In this document: positions 1 to 6,418 of the stretch, one piece after another
Layout: the number at the start of each line of letters is the position of its first letter
Position numbering within the stretch: position 1 is the stretch's first letter
Assembly: GCA_005798965.1 (NCBI GenBank)
Contig: SYIB01000281.1
Coordinates: 1 to 8,421 of the forward strand
Reading direction: 5' to 3'
From: Planctomycetia bacterium
Lineage (GTDB): Bacteria > Planctomycetota > Phycisphaerae > Phycisphaerales > SM1A02
DNA: 8,421 nucleotides
Position numbers and translations under genes: made by a program
Notes under the pieces: generated by a model
Told to the model about the DNA's origin: nothing
Database searches by the model: none
Seen by the model: the letters and a program-made list of their open reading frames with translations, nothing else

Positions 1-507
1 CAGCAGGTCATGCACGATGCGGTCACCGTGCTCTGCCAACTGCTTGCACCGATCCTGCCGCACACCGCCGACGAGGCGTGGAGCGCGCTGCATGGCGGGT
101 CGCCCGCAACGAGCGTGATGGCCTCGACCCACGTCAGCTTGGGCACGGTCGTGCGCCACAGCGCGTGGGATGCAGCCTTCGCCGTGCGCGAGCGCGCGCT
201 CAAGGCGCTTGAAGAGGCCAAGGCTGCGGGCATCGAGAACCCGCTCGATGCCGGCGTGTCGATCGGCTCGGGCATCGATGCCGAGATCCCGGGTGCCCTC
301 GGGGCGCTGGCAGCGGTGCAGGCTGACTTGGCCGACCTCTGCGGCGTGTCGCGCGTGTCGCTTGGCGGCGGGGGCGCGGTCACGGTCACGGACCTCCGCA
401 ACGAACCCCGTTGCGATCGCTCATGGCGTCGCGACGGCACCGTGCGCCAGCGTTCCGATGGCGGCATGCTGAGCGACCGCGATGCGGCCGCCGTCGGTGT
501 GGCGTGA
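1..507 (+). CDS. ileS: Isoleucyl-tRNA synthetase, C-terminal part (5' end outside window)
   Basis: The reading frame is open from base 1, so only the last 168 residues are present; the catalytic HIGH and KMSKS regions lie upstream of the window. IleRS is a cytoplasmic class I synthetase that charges tRNA-Ile. What is visible is the end of the anticodon-binding helical domain (LAPILPHTADEAW, bases about 40-80), then the helix and beta segment with VRERALKALEEAK and NPLDAGVSI, which is typical of IleRS C-termini, then a short tail. In many bacterial IleRS proteins the tail is a zinc module with CxRCW and a later CxxC pair. Here it reads CDRSW (bases 412-426) and LSDRD (469-483). The layout is kept, but three of four cysteines are replaced by Ser, Ser and Asp, so zinc binding is probably lost. 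The next gene converges from the opposite strand, with a 76-bp gap. LeuRS or ValRS are less likely given this tail layout. Confidence 0.88.
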   Translation, partial: QQVMHDAVTVLCQLLAPILPHTADEAWSALHGGSPATSVMASTHVSLGTVVRHSAWDAAFAVRERALKALEEAKAAGIENPLDAGVSIGSGIDAEIPGALGALAAVQADLADLCGVSRVSLGGGGAVTVTDLRNEPRCDRSWRRDGTVRQRSDGGMLSDRDAAAVGVA

Positions 508-583
508 CGGATCGAACGTGATGGATTGATCTGGTTTCGGTGCGCCCGCGCGACGGCCTCGCTGGGCCCGAGACCCAGTTGTC

Positions 584-976
584 TCAGCTGACGCGGCTGC
601 CGGCCTTGACTGGCTTGCCGACCGAGAGCACGACGACGTCGCGTTCCTCGGGGCCCGGCTTGGCACCGTCGGCAGCGGGGGCCGCCTCGGCCTTCAGGTC
701 GCTGGCGGCCAGGATCATGCCGTGGCTGATCTCACCGCGCAGCGTTCGGGGCTCGAGGTTGGCCACGATCACGACCTGCTTGCCGACCAGGCTCGCCGGC
801 TCGTACCAGGCCTTGATGCCCGCACAGACCTGGCGGCCTTCGGGCGTGCCGTCATCGAGGCGGAGCTTGAGCAGCTTGTCGGCGTTCGGGTGGGGTTCGG
901 CGCTGAGCACCGTGGCGACGCGCAGGTCGATCTTGGCGAAGTGATCGAAGGCGATCTGGGGCAGGGGCTCGCTCAC
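584..976 (-). CDS. Stand-alone tRNA-binding OB-fold protein (MetRS beta / Trbp111 type)
   Basis: This 130-residue protein is a single tRNA-binding OB-fold of the kind found at the C-terminus of many methionyl-tRNA synthetases and in free-standing Trbp111/CsaA-like proteins. The hallmark core is clear: FDHFAKIDLRVATV, then HPNADKLLKLRLDDG, then QVVIVANLEPRTLRG and SHGMILAAS. After about residue 95 comes a low-complexity Ala/Pro/Gly-rich linker, followed by a short strand (VVVLSVGKPVKAGSRV) that resembles the end of the MetRS domain. The expected role is to bind the outside of the tRNA elbow and raise the affinity of MetRS for tRNA in trans. No catalytic MetRS is present in the window. The start codon is GTG and overlaps the stop of the upstream membrane-protein gene as GTGA, so translational coupling is likely. 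GGGGAA lies a few bases upstream as a weak ribosome-binding sequence. A CsaA-like chaperone is the main alternative, but the length and tail fit the MetRS beta form better. Confidence 0.87.
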   Translation of the reverse strand: MSEPLPQIAFDHFAKIDLRVATVLSAEPHPNADKLLKLRLDDGTPEGRQVCAGIKAWYEPASLVGKQVVIVANLEPRTLRGEISHGMILAASDLKAEAAPAADGAKPGPEERDVVVLSVGKPVKAGSRVS

Positions 977-2910
977 TTGGAGTTCCCCGTACCCAGGCCC
1001 TCGGTCGTTCCGAGCGTGCCGGGATCGGCGACCTCGGGTTCGGCAACCACTTCAGCCATCGTGGTGAAGTTGTGACGGCGCTTGAGTGCCGCGTAGGAGA
1101 AGAGCTCCTGCATGTCCTTCACTTCGTCCTGCATGGCGATGCCGCGCAGGCGGCCGCCCATGGCCAGCGTTTCATACTCGGCGCGATCCATGCGATCGAT
1201 GCCACGCAGCTGCGCAACCATGACCGCCAAGCGATCAGGCAGCGCTACCACGACGGTGCGGTCAACTGCCGGTGCATCGGCCACAGGCTTGTCGGTCGGC
1301 AGCGCCATGGCGGCCTTGACGAGAGCGCTCATCGCGGTCTCATCGTTGCCGAGGCCCGGAATCGGCATGCCCATGCGCATGCCGAACTGCAGGAACTGCG
1401 TGTTGACCTCGCTCAGGGCCTGGAAGGGCTGCGAGACTGCGCCGTAGGTTACACCGACGGCGCCGAGCCCCTCGGCCGCGGCGATCTGGCGCAGGGCATC
1501 GAGCCGCGTGGCCAGGATGTCGTAGACGGCAACGCGCTTGAGATCGGCCTCAAGGTCCGCGCGCACTTCATCGACGGCAGTGGCTGCACGTGCAGCCTGG
1601 GCATCCGTCGCGCGCACCACGAAGAGGTCGCGGGACACGGGTTCGGCGAGCGTGGGGAAGGCCACGCCGCGCTGGGTGGGCAGCGTGGGCGAGCCGCCGA
1701 ACTCCTTGAGTGCCGCAGCCAGCTGCTGCACCTTCACGTCGCTGGCGCCCACGCGCTTGCTCGACGCGGTGCCGATGCCGGGGATCGCGGCGATGTCCTC
1801 GATCTGAATCCAGCCTTCGCCGGAGGTCTGCACGGCGGGCGCATCGATGCCGAAGCGCTGGGCGAGCTCCTGTCCGAGGGCCGTGAGCGACACTGACTTC
1901 GATGACCAATCGGCCGGGAGCGTCCAGTAGCCGCCGGCGCTGGGCACGCTGCGCAGGTCCATCTGCACGCGGTCCGTGGCGAACTTCGAGATTGACGCAA
2001 GTTCGGCATCGAGCAGCTGGCCGAGCACCTTCTCGCGCACGGCATCACGCTGGCTGTCGAACGTCATCGGCGACGCCGAGGTGGCTTCCTTGGCCCTGAA
2101 CTCGGCCTCATGCTCGATCCAGTACTTGCGCAGTTCGACGTTGGAAAGCGCAGGGCTCTGTTCGAGCTTGGCCTTGATCGTGGCCGCGGGGATGACGATC
2201 CACTCGAGCTTGAGTTGGTTGGGCAGGCGGTAGCCGAAGCCCTTCTCGCCCTGGCCCTGCTCGGTGTTGCCGTGGGCCTTGAGCTGGGCCTCGAGGGCCG
2301 CGGCATCGGGCGCGGGGGCATCGATGCCTGCGATCTTGCCGGCGTCGAGGATCAGCACGTCGCCGTCCATCGTCATCGTCATCTCGGCTGCAGCGCGGCG
2401 CAGCCGCTCGTCACTGATGCGGCCCGCGCTCGCGACCAGAGTGATCAGACGGCGCACGCCGGTGAGGTTCGAGAGGGTCTTGAGCACTGTTTCCTGGCTG
2501 GCCTGAGCGCGCGACGCAAGCGTGGCGACGAAACCCTCGGGCGTGACGCCATCGGGCATCTGCGTCATCGAGAGTTCGCGCAGCGTTTCCTGCTGCGGGG
2601 GAACCAATCCGGATGCGTTCGCTTCCTTCACCAGCAGGTACCAGTACCCCGGCTCCTTGAGCACACCCATGCCGGCGATCGTGCGGTCGCCCAGACCCTC
2701 GAGCACGCGCATCTCGGCGATGGTGTCGTTGAGTTCGCTGGCTGAGATCGATTCCCCGTCAGACACGGCCCAGGTGGTCGTGTTCATGCGCAGGTTGTCG
2801 ACGATGTTCGTGCTGCTGTCGGTGAGGAGCCACGAGACCAGAAGCAGGATCATGAACCCTGCCATGGCGATGCTGACGAAGCGCTGGTTCTTGCGGAAGA
2901 GCTTCAACAT
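973..2910 (-). CDS. Membrane-anchored SurA-N / PpiD-like protein
   Basis: This 645-residue protein has a short basic N-terminus (MLKLFRKNQRF), one hydrophobic segment at about residues 11-29, and a long soluble part that should lie outside the inner membrane. This is the topology of PpiD. Residues about 45-180 resemble the SurA N-terminal helical chaperone region found in PpiD and related foldases. Around 225-272 come GFGYRLPNQLKLEWIVIP and a VELRKYWIEHEAEFR segment, like the Y..n...F motif that precedes parvulin domains. Near residues 430-460 is a DLFVVRATDA plus DEVRADLEADLKR block, also typical of PpiD-like proteins. I cannot see a convincing catalytic parvulin core, so it may act as a holdase rather than an isomerase. 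The start is ATG with GAGG (plus-strand bases 2920-2923) nine bases upstream. It overlaps the tRNA-binding gene downstream by four bases. Assignment to the broad family is good; the exact function is not known. Confidence 0.8.
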   Translation of the reverse strand: MLKLFRKNQRFVSIAMAGFMILLLVSWLLTDSSTNIVDNLRMNTTTWAVSDGESISASELNDTIAEMRVLEGLGDRTIAGMGVLKEPGYWYLLVKEANASGLVPPQQETLRELSMTQMPDGVTPEGFVATLASRAQASQETVLKTLSNLTGVRRLITLVASAGRISDERLRRAAAEMTMTMDGDVLILDAGKIAGIDAPAPDAAALEAQLKAHGNTEQGQGEKGFGYRLPNQLKLEWIVIPAATIKAKLEQSPALSNVELRKYWIEHEAEFRAKEATSASPMTFDSQRDAVREKVLGQLLDAELASISKFATDRVQMDLRSVPSAGGYWTLPADWSSKSVSLTALGQELAQRFGIDAPAVQTSGEGWIQIEDIAAIPGIGTASSKRVGASDVKVQQLAAALKEFGGSPTLPTQRGVAFPTLAEPVSRDLFVVRATDAQAARAATAVDEVRADLEADLKRVAVYDILATRLDALRQIAAAEGLGAVGVTYGAVSQPFQALSEVNTQFLQFGMRMGMPIPGLGNDETAMSALVKAAMALPTDKPVADAPAVDRTVVVALPDRLAVMVAQLRGIDRMDRAEYETLAMGGRLRGIAMQDEVKDMQELFSYAALKRRHNFTTMAEVVAEPEVADPGTLGTTEGLGTGNSK

Positions 2911-2927
2911 GGTTCTGGGCCTCGGAG

Positions 2928-2947
2928 GGCAGGCGGCGTGGCCTGCC
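2928..2947. repeat. Hairpin-forming inverted repeat in the leader of the PpiD-like gene
   Basis: GGCAGGC (2928-2934) and GCCTGCC (2941-2947) form a perfect 7-bp GC-rich stem with a 6-base loop. It lies 18-37 bases upstream of the ATG at 2910, and the GAGG ribosome-binding candidate sits between stem and start. No T-run follows on either strand, so it is not an obvious intrinsic terminator. It may shape the messenger leader or stabilise the 5' end. No clear -35/-10 pair for this gene was found: a TAGATT at 2957-2962 (minus strand) could be a -10, but a matching -35 would fall in the terminator stem of rpsD. Confidence 0.45.
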
Positions 2948-2963
2948 AGGGCTTGGAATCTAT

Positions 2964-3007
2964 CGCGGAAACGAACGAGGGCGCGGACGGAACTCGTCCA
3001 CGCCCTC
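2964..3007 (-). terminator. Rho-independent terminator of rpsD
   Basis: Twenty-three bases after the rpsD stop, on the minus strand, GAGGGCG (3007-3001) pairs with CGCCCTC (2983-2977) and GGACG (2999-2995) with CGTCC (2989-2985), closing a 5-base loop. The one non-Watson-Crick position (bases 3000 and 2984) is a U-G wobble in the minus-strand RNA but a C-A mismatch in the plus-strand RNA. The 13-bp stem is therefore continuous only in the direction that serves rpsD. It is followed by GTTCGTTTCC, a modest and interrupted U-run, so efficiency may be moderate. It separates rpsD from the PpiD-like gene. Confidence 0.75.
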
Positions 3008-3030
3008 GGGGCTTGCGGCTGTCGCCGGGT

Positions 3031-3633
3031 TCAGCGGTAGAACTCGACGATGAAGTTGGTGTTGACGTCGAAGGGAACCTGCTCCGAGGAGGGGAGCACG
3101 AGCACCTTGATCGTCAGTTCGGCGGGGTTGACTTCGACCCAGCCCGGCGTGACGTGGCCGGCGAGCGATTCCATGGTCTCGCGGACGAGCTTCTGGACGT
3201 TCTCCTTCTTGATCGAGATGACGTCGTTGGGGCTGACCGGGAACGACGGGCGGTCGACCTTCTTGCCGTTCACGAGCACGTGGCCGTGGGCCACGATCTG
3301 GCGAGCGGCCCAGATGGTGCGGCCGAAACCCGCGCGACGCACGACGTTGTCGAGACGACGCTCGAGCATCTGCAGCAGCACTTCGCCGGTGTTGCCCTTG
3401 CTCGCACCAGCTTCCGCCAGCATGCGGCGGAACTGACGCTCCATCACGCAGTAGTGGAACTTGAGCTTTTGCTTTTCATCCAGGCGGATGCCGTAGGGCT
3501 TCGGGCGCTTGCCGCGGAAACCGTGGGGGCCGGGAGGCGTCAGCTGCCGCTTGGCGGTGTGCTTCGGGGTATCCGCAATGGGGACACCGACGCGGCGAGA
3601 GAGACGGACCTTTGGACCTGTGTAGCGTGCCAT
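3031..3633 (-). CDS. rpsD: 30S ribosomal protein S4
   Basis: S4 is a primary 16S rRNA-binding protein that nucleates assembly of the 30S body and helps shape the mRNA entry site. The 200-residue product matches the usual bacterial length. The N-terminus MARYTGPKVRLSRR is the classic S4 start, and the frame is read from the ATG at 3633; longer in-frame extensions would run into the purF coding region. The S4 RNA-binding domain covers about residues 91-150, with RRLDNVVRRAGFGRT, ARQIVAHGHVLVNGKKVD and SPNDVISIKK. The end NTNFIVEFYR is also typical. The only cysteine is C62, so this is the zinc-free (C-minus) form. It has its own promoter in the 71-bp gap after purF and a hairpin terminator 23 bases after its stop. 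It therefore appears to be transcribed alone, away from the alpha operon that carries rpsD in many bacteria. GAG lies about 6 bases before the ATG as a weak ribosome-binding site. Confidence 0.97.
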   Translation of the reverse strand: MARYTGPKVRLSRRVGVPIADTPKHTAKRQLTPPGPHGFRGKRPKPYGIRLDEKQKLKFHYCVMERQFRRMLAEAGASKGNTGEVLLQMLERRLDNVVRRAGFGRTIWAARQIVAHGHVLVNGKKVDRPSFPVSPNDVISIKKENVQKLVRETMESLAGHVTPGWVEVNPAELTIKVLVLPSSEQVPFDVNTNFIVEFYR

Positions 3634-3657
3634 ATGTTCTCGATAGGGGAATCGGCG

Positions 3658-3686
3658 ATTGCACAGCAAATCGCGTCGGATGTCAA
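3658..3686 (-). promoter_or_regulatory. Sigma70-like promoter of rpsD
   Basis: On the minus strand, a perfect -35 TTGACA (plus bases 3681-3686) is followed by a 17-base spacer (3664-3680) and TGCAAT (3658-3663), which matches four of six -10 consensus positions. Transcription should start near base 3651, giving a leader of about 18 bases before the rpsD ATG at 3633. The site lies between the purF stop (3705) and rpsD, the expected place. A perfect -35 and ideal spacing are notable in GC-rich DNA and fit a highly expressed ribosomal gene. Confidence 0.7.
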
Positions 3687-3704
3687 GCGGCTTGGGGAGT
3701 TGGG

Positions 3705-5621
3705 TCAGTAGGCCCGGCCATCGATGCCACTGCGCCAGTTCAGATAAGCGCGGTTCAGGACCCGGTAACCACCCGGCGTGGGGTAATGACCCGTGAAGTA
3801 CCAGTCTCCGGTGTGGCCGGGCATGGCCTGACGCAGGCCTTCGACCGTCTGGTAGACGACTTCGACGGTTCCAGCCCACGCGCTGCCGCGCGGTGTGATG
3901 AGCCGAGCGACTTCGGCGCAGAGTTCCTGGTGCGTGACGAGGTCGTACAGCCGCTTCACGTGGTTGCGCATCCTGGCCGCCGGCAGATCCGCCTGCTCGC
4001 GGCACGCCGCTTCGATCTCATCGAGCACCGTGGCTTGGCCACGCGCGGTCACGAGGTTCACCGCCGCTTCGAAGGCGATGAAGCGGCCAAGATGGCTCAT
4101 GTCGATCCCGTAGCAGTCGGGGTACATGATGGGTGGCGCGCTGCTGGCGACAATGATGCGTGCGGGCCCAAGGCGCGAGAGCATCGTGATGACCGAATCG
4201 CGCAGCGTGGTCCCGCGCACGATGCTGTCGTCGACGACGACGAGCGTGTCGTCGGGATTCACGGTGCCGCGCGTGATGTCGTAGACGTGGCTGATCAGGT
4301 CCTTGCGTGCGGCATCATGCGTGATGAACGTGCGCAGCTTCTGGTCCTTGTGCGCCACCTTGTCCGCGCGCGGGTGGATGTCCATGAGGAATTCGAGGCG
4401 GTCGCGCGTGAGCTCGCCGCACTGCATGAGGCTCCAGGCCAGGTCGGCGTGGTGCGTTCGCTGGATGGCCTCGATCCCCTCGAGCAGGCCGATGTAGGCG
4501 CTCTCGCTGGTGTTGGGGATGAAGCTGAAGACGGCTTCCTCCAGCCGGCGGTTGAGCGCCTGGTGCACGATCGGTGCCAGGTTGCGGCCGAGGGCCTTGC
4601 GCTCGCGGTAGATGTCGCGGTCGTTGCCGCGGCTGAAGTAGATGCGCTCGAAGGAGCACTGCCGCAGGGGACGCTCGGGCGCGAAGCGCTCGCAGCGCAC
4701 CGCGCCGTCGCGGCGGACGATCAGCGCGTGGCCCGGGGGCAGGGGCCGCACCAGCGCATCATCGACTCCGAAGACGCCGGCCAAGGCGGGTCGCTCGCTG
4801 GCCACGGCCACGACCTCGTCGGTCTCGAGGATGAACGCCGGCCGGATGCCGTGTGGATCGCGGCACACGAACAGATCGCCGCTGCCGACGAGGCCAGCCA
4901 GCACATACCCGCCGTCGAAGTGCTCGGCGGCCCACTCGAGCACGCGCTTCCAGTCGACCTGGCGCGCACTCTCCTCAACGAGCTGGGCACCCTCGAGGTT
5001 GCGCAGGGAGCCTGCGCCCATCGCAGCGCGGAGCTGGTTGTGTTCGCGGTCGATCGAGTGCGCGATCTTCTCGAGCACCACACCCGTGTCGCTCTCGCCC
5101 ACCGGGTGCACGCCGTAGCCCACGAGCGATTGGAAGAGCTCGGGAGCGTTGGTCATGTTGAAGTTGCCGCACAGCGCGAGCGTGCGGGCGGCCACGCTGT
5201 GCCGACGGATGAACGGATGGCAGATGGACTGGCCCCGGCCGCCATGCGTGCCGTAGCGCAGGTGCCCGATCATCGCCTCGCCCAAGAGGGGCATGGCGCG
5301 CTTGAGGTCGAGCGTGGACATCGTGGCGAGTGCATGCGGCCCGAGTTCGCGCGCGGGGCCGGTGGCCTCGTCGAAGATGCGCTCGATCGGGCTGCGCTTG
5401 GCATTTCGCAGGCGGGTGAGGTACTCGTCGCCGGCAGGCATGTCGAAGCGCACGCTCGCGATGCCCGCGCCATCCTGACCCCGGTTGTGCTGCTTCTCCA
5501 TCAGCAGGTAGAGGCGGCGAAGCCCCCAGAGTGCATCGCCGTGGCGCTCCCGGTACCACTCCAGCGGATGCTTCAGGCGGACGGCCGCGATGCCGCATTC
5601 GTGGGTCAGTTCGTCGCTCAT
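3705..5621 (-). CDS. purF: Amidophosphoribosyltransferase, long Bacteroidetes-like form
   Basis: PurF makes 5-phosphoribosylamine from PRPP and glutamine, the first committed step of purine synthesis, in the cytoplasm. The product is 638 residues, against roughly 450-520 in the common form; the length and many motifs match the long type I associate with Bacteroidetes. The N-terminal glutaminase part shows catalytic Cys9 in HECGIAAV after an 8-residue leader that is probably removed, then NRGQDGAG (46-53), GHLRYGTHG (119-127), GNFNMTN (152-158) and FDGGYVL (235-241). The phosphoribosyltransferase part has the PRPP loop VVVDDSIVRGTT (461-472) and YPDCYGIDM (500-508). The C-terminal end GDWYFTGHYPTPGG (605-618) fits the long form. 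No CxxC cluster is seen, so an iron-sulphur centre is unlikely. The ATG at 5621 is chosen because it puts Cys9 after a short leader; longer frames would cross the divergent promoter region. No Shine-Dalgarno sequence is evident. purF is followed by rpsD 71 bp later. Confidence 0.93.
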   Translation of the reverse strand: MSDELTHECGIAAVRLKHPLEWYRERHGDALWGLRRLYLLMEKQHNRGQDGAGIASVRFDMPAGDEYLTRLRNAKRSPIERIFDEATGPARELGPHALATMSTLDLKRAMPLLGEAMIGHLRYGTHGGRGQSICHPFIRRHSVAARTLALCGNFNMTNAPELFQSLVGYGVHPVGESDTGVVLEKIAHSIDREHNQLRAAMGAGSLRNLEGAQLVEESARQVDWKRVLEWAAEHFDGGYVLAGLVGSGDLFVCRDPHGIRPAFILETDEVVAVASERPALAGVFGVDDALVRPLPPGHALIVRRDGAVRCERFAPERPLRQCSFERIYFSRGNDRDIYRERKALGRNLAPIVHQALNRRLEEAVFSFIPNTSESAYIGLLEGIEAIQRTHHADLAWSLMQCGELTRDRLEFLMDIHPRADKVAHKDQKLRTFITHDAARKDLISHVYDITRGTVNPDDTLVVVDDSIVRGTTLRDSVITMLSRLGPARIIVASSAPPIMYPDCYGIDMSHLGRFIAFEAAVNLVTARGQATVLDEIEAACREQADLPAARMRNHVKRLYDLVTHQELCAEVARLITPRGSAWAGTVEVVYQTVEGLRQAMPGHTGDWYFTGHYPTPGGYRVLNRAYLNWRSGIDGRAY

Positions 5622-5632
5622 GGGGAGCGAGG

Positions 5633-5668
5633 AGGGTAGCGCAGCGACTGGCGCAGGATCGCTACCCT
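5633..5668. promoter_or_regulatory. Inverted repeat in the purF / hypothetical-gene divergent region
   Basis: AGGGTAGCG (5633-5641) and CGCTACCCT (5660-5668) are perfect 9-base inverted arms separated by 18 bases, centred at 5650.5 within the 53-bp gap between the two divergent starts (5621 and 5675). The position suits an operator that controls both genes, for example in response to purines. The same sequence could instead form a hairpin in either leader. No clear -35/-10 pair was found on either strand in this gap. The role is inferred from symmetry and position only. Confidence 0.45.
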
Positions 5669-5674
5669 TTCCCG

Positions 5675-6418
5675 ATGGATCCTGATGTGCGCAGCATGGC
5701 ATGGGCCGCCCTCGTCGGTCGTTGGTCCGAGTGGGCTGCGGCGAGCGCAGCGTGGCCGGAACACGGCGATGCTGGCCGTGCCCGCGCGAGCGTGCCATGG
5801 TTGATCCAGTTGCAGGCGCTCACGCAGGCGCTGGGCGAGATCACCGCCGTCCCGCCGCGCGAACGGCCGTGGTGCCGCGACCATGCGCGCGCCACGATCG
5901 AGACCGCCGTCGAGCGGCTGGTCGGGGTCTGGGGCAATGAGGCACCCAACGAGATCGCCGACATCGTCGACGATGCGCGGCTTGCCGTCGATCGATCGCA
6001 GCAGGCCGGGTGCCGCGAGGCGGTGTGGCCGGGACCGGGGCGGTTCATCGTGCCGGAGATCGATCTCGGTGAGGCGAGCGGGACCTTGGCGTGCATGCAG
6101 CCGGGCACGCCGGTGCTGCCGGGCTCGCCGGTCGCGTGGTGGATCGACCGCGATGACTTGGTCGTGCCCGGGCTCACGGTGCGCGATGCGGCGCACGGGC
6201 CGAGCCAGGTCTATCGGCAACTCGACGATGCCGGCCGGGTGATTCAGGACATGATTGCACCCATGGAGGAACTTCCCCCCGGTATGCCGCTGCTGGTCCC
6301 GATCGATGAGGATGGCCGCCGCATCGGCGGCTGGCTCACGCAGGCACCCGCGTGGCGGGCCATGCATGAACAGGCGCTGGGCGACCTGCAGACTCCAGCG
6401 GTTCATTGGAGCGAGTGA
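5675..6418 (+). CDS. Unrecognised tryptophan-rich protein
   Basis: I do not recognise this 247-residue protein. The start is set at the ATG at 5675 (MDPDVRSMAW). Earlier in-frame codons would extend it into purF on the other strand and cross the inverted repeat. It is soluble by appearance: no signal peptide or membrane segment is visible. It contains 13 tryptophans (about 5%), among them W10, W17, W20, W27, W42 and the WW pair at 155-156. The first half (about 1-115) looks helical and is rich in Ala, Arg and Glu. The second half (about 115-220) looks more like beta structure with Pro/Gly turns, for example PGPGRFIVPEIDLG, MQPGTPVLPGSP and GMPLLVPIDEDGRRIGGW. Codon positions show the strong GC bias of the neighbours, which supports real coding. 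It is divergent from purF, and its last 83 bases overlap the end of the opposite-strand hydrolase gene. It may be a lineage-specific conserved protein. No function is proposed. Confidence 0.7.
   Translation: MDPDVRSMAWAALVGRWSEWAAASAAWPEHGDAGRARASVPWLIQLQALTQALGEITAVPPRERPWCRDHARATIETAVERLVGVWGNEAPNEIADIVDDARLAVDRSQQAGCREAVWPGPGRFIVPEIDLGEASGTLACMQPGTPVLPGSPVAWWIDRDDLVVPGLTVRDAAHGPSQVYRQLDDAGRVIQDMIAPMEELPPGMPLLVPIDEDGRRIGGWLTQAPAWRAMHEQALGDLQTPAVHWSE

Noticed and set aside
562..578. Possible bidirectional terminator between ileS and the tRNA-binding gene (CTGGG/CCCAG)
   Set aside because: The stem is only 5 bp with a 7-base loop and there is no U-run on either side; too weak to call.
1072..2745. 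Long plus-strand open frames opposite the PpiD-like gene
   Set aside because: They are antisense shadows with His/Arg/Gly-rich translations and no domain signal; the minus-strand protein has a membrane anchor and coherent domains.
3634..4005. N-terminal extension of rpsD into the purF 3' region
   Set aside because: The S4 family start MARYTGPKV coincides with the ATG at 3633, just after a good promoter; the extension is out of frame with purF and has no S4 similarity.
3612..5639. Very long open frame (675 codons) on the plus strand opposite purF
   Set aside because: It is a by-product of the GC-rich codon pattern of purF. The opposite strand carries unmistakable PurF motifs along its whole length, and the plus-strand translation resembles no family.
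5622..5798. N-terminal extension of purF beyond 5621
   Set aside because: It would move the catalytic Cys far from the N-terminus, overlap the divergent gene and cross the inverted repeat; the 8-residue leader before Cys9 is the expected layout.
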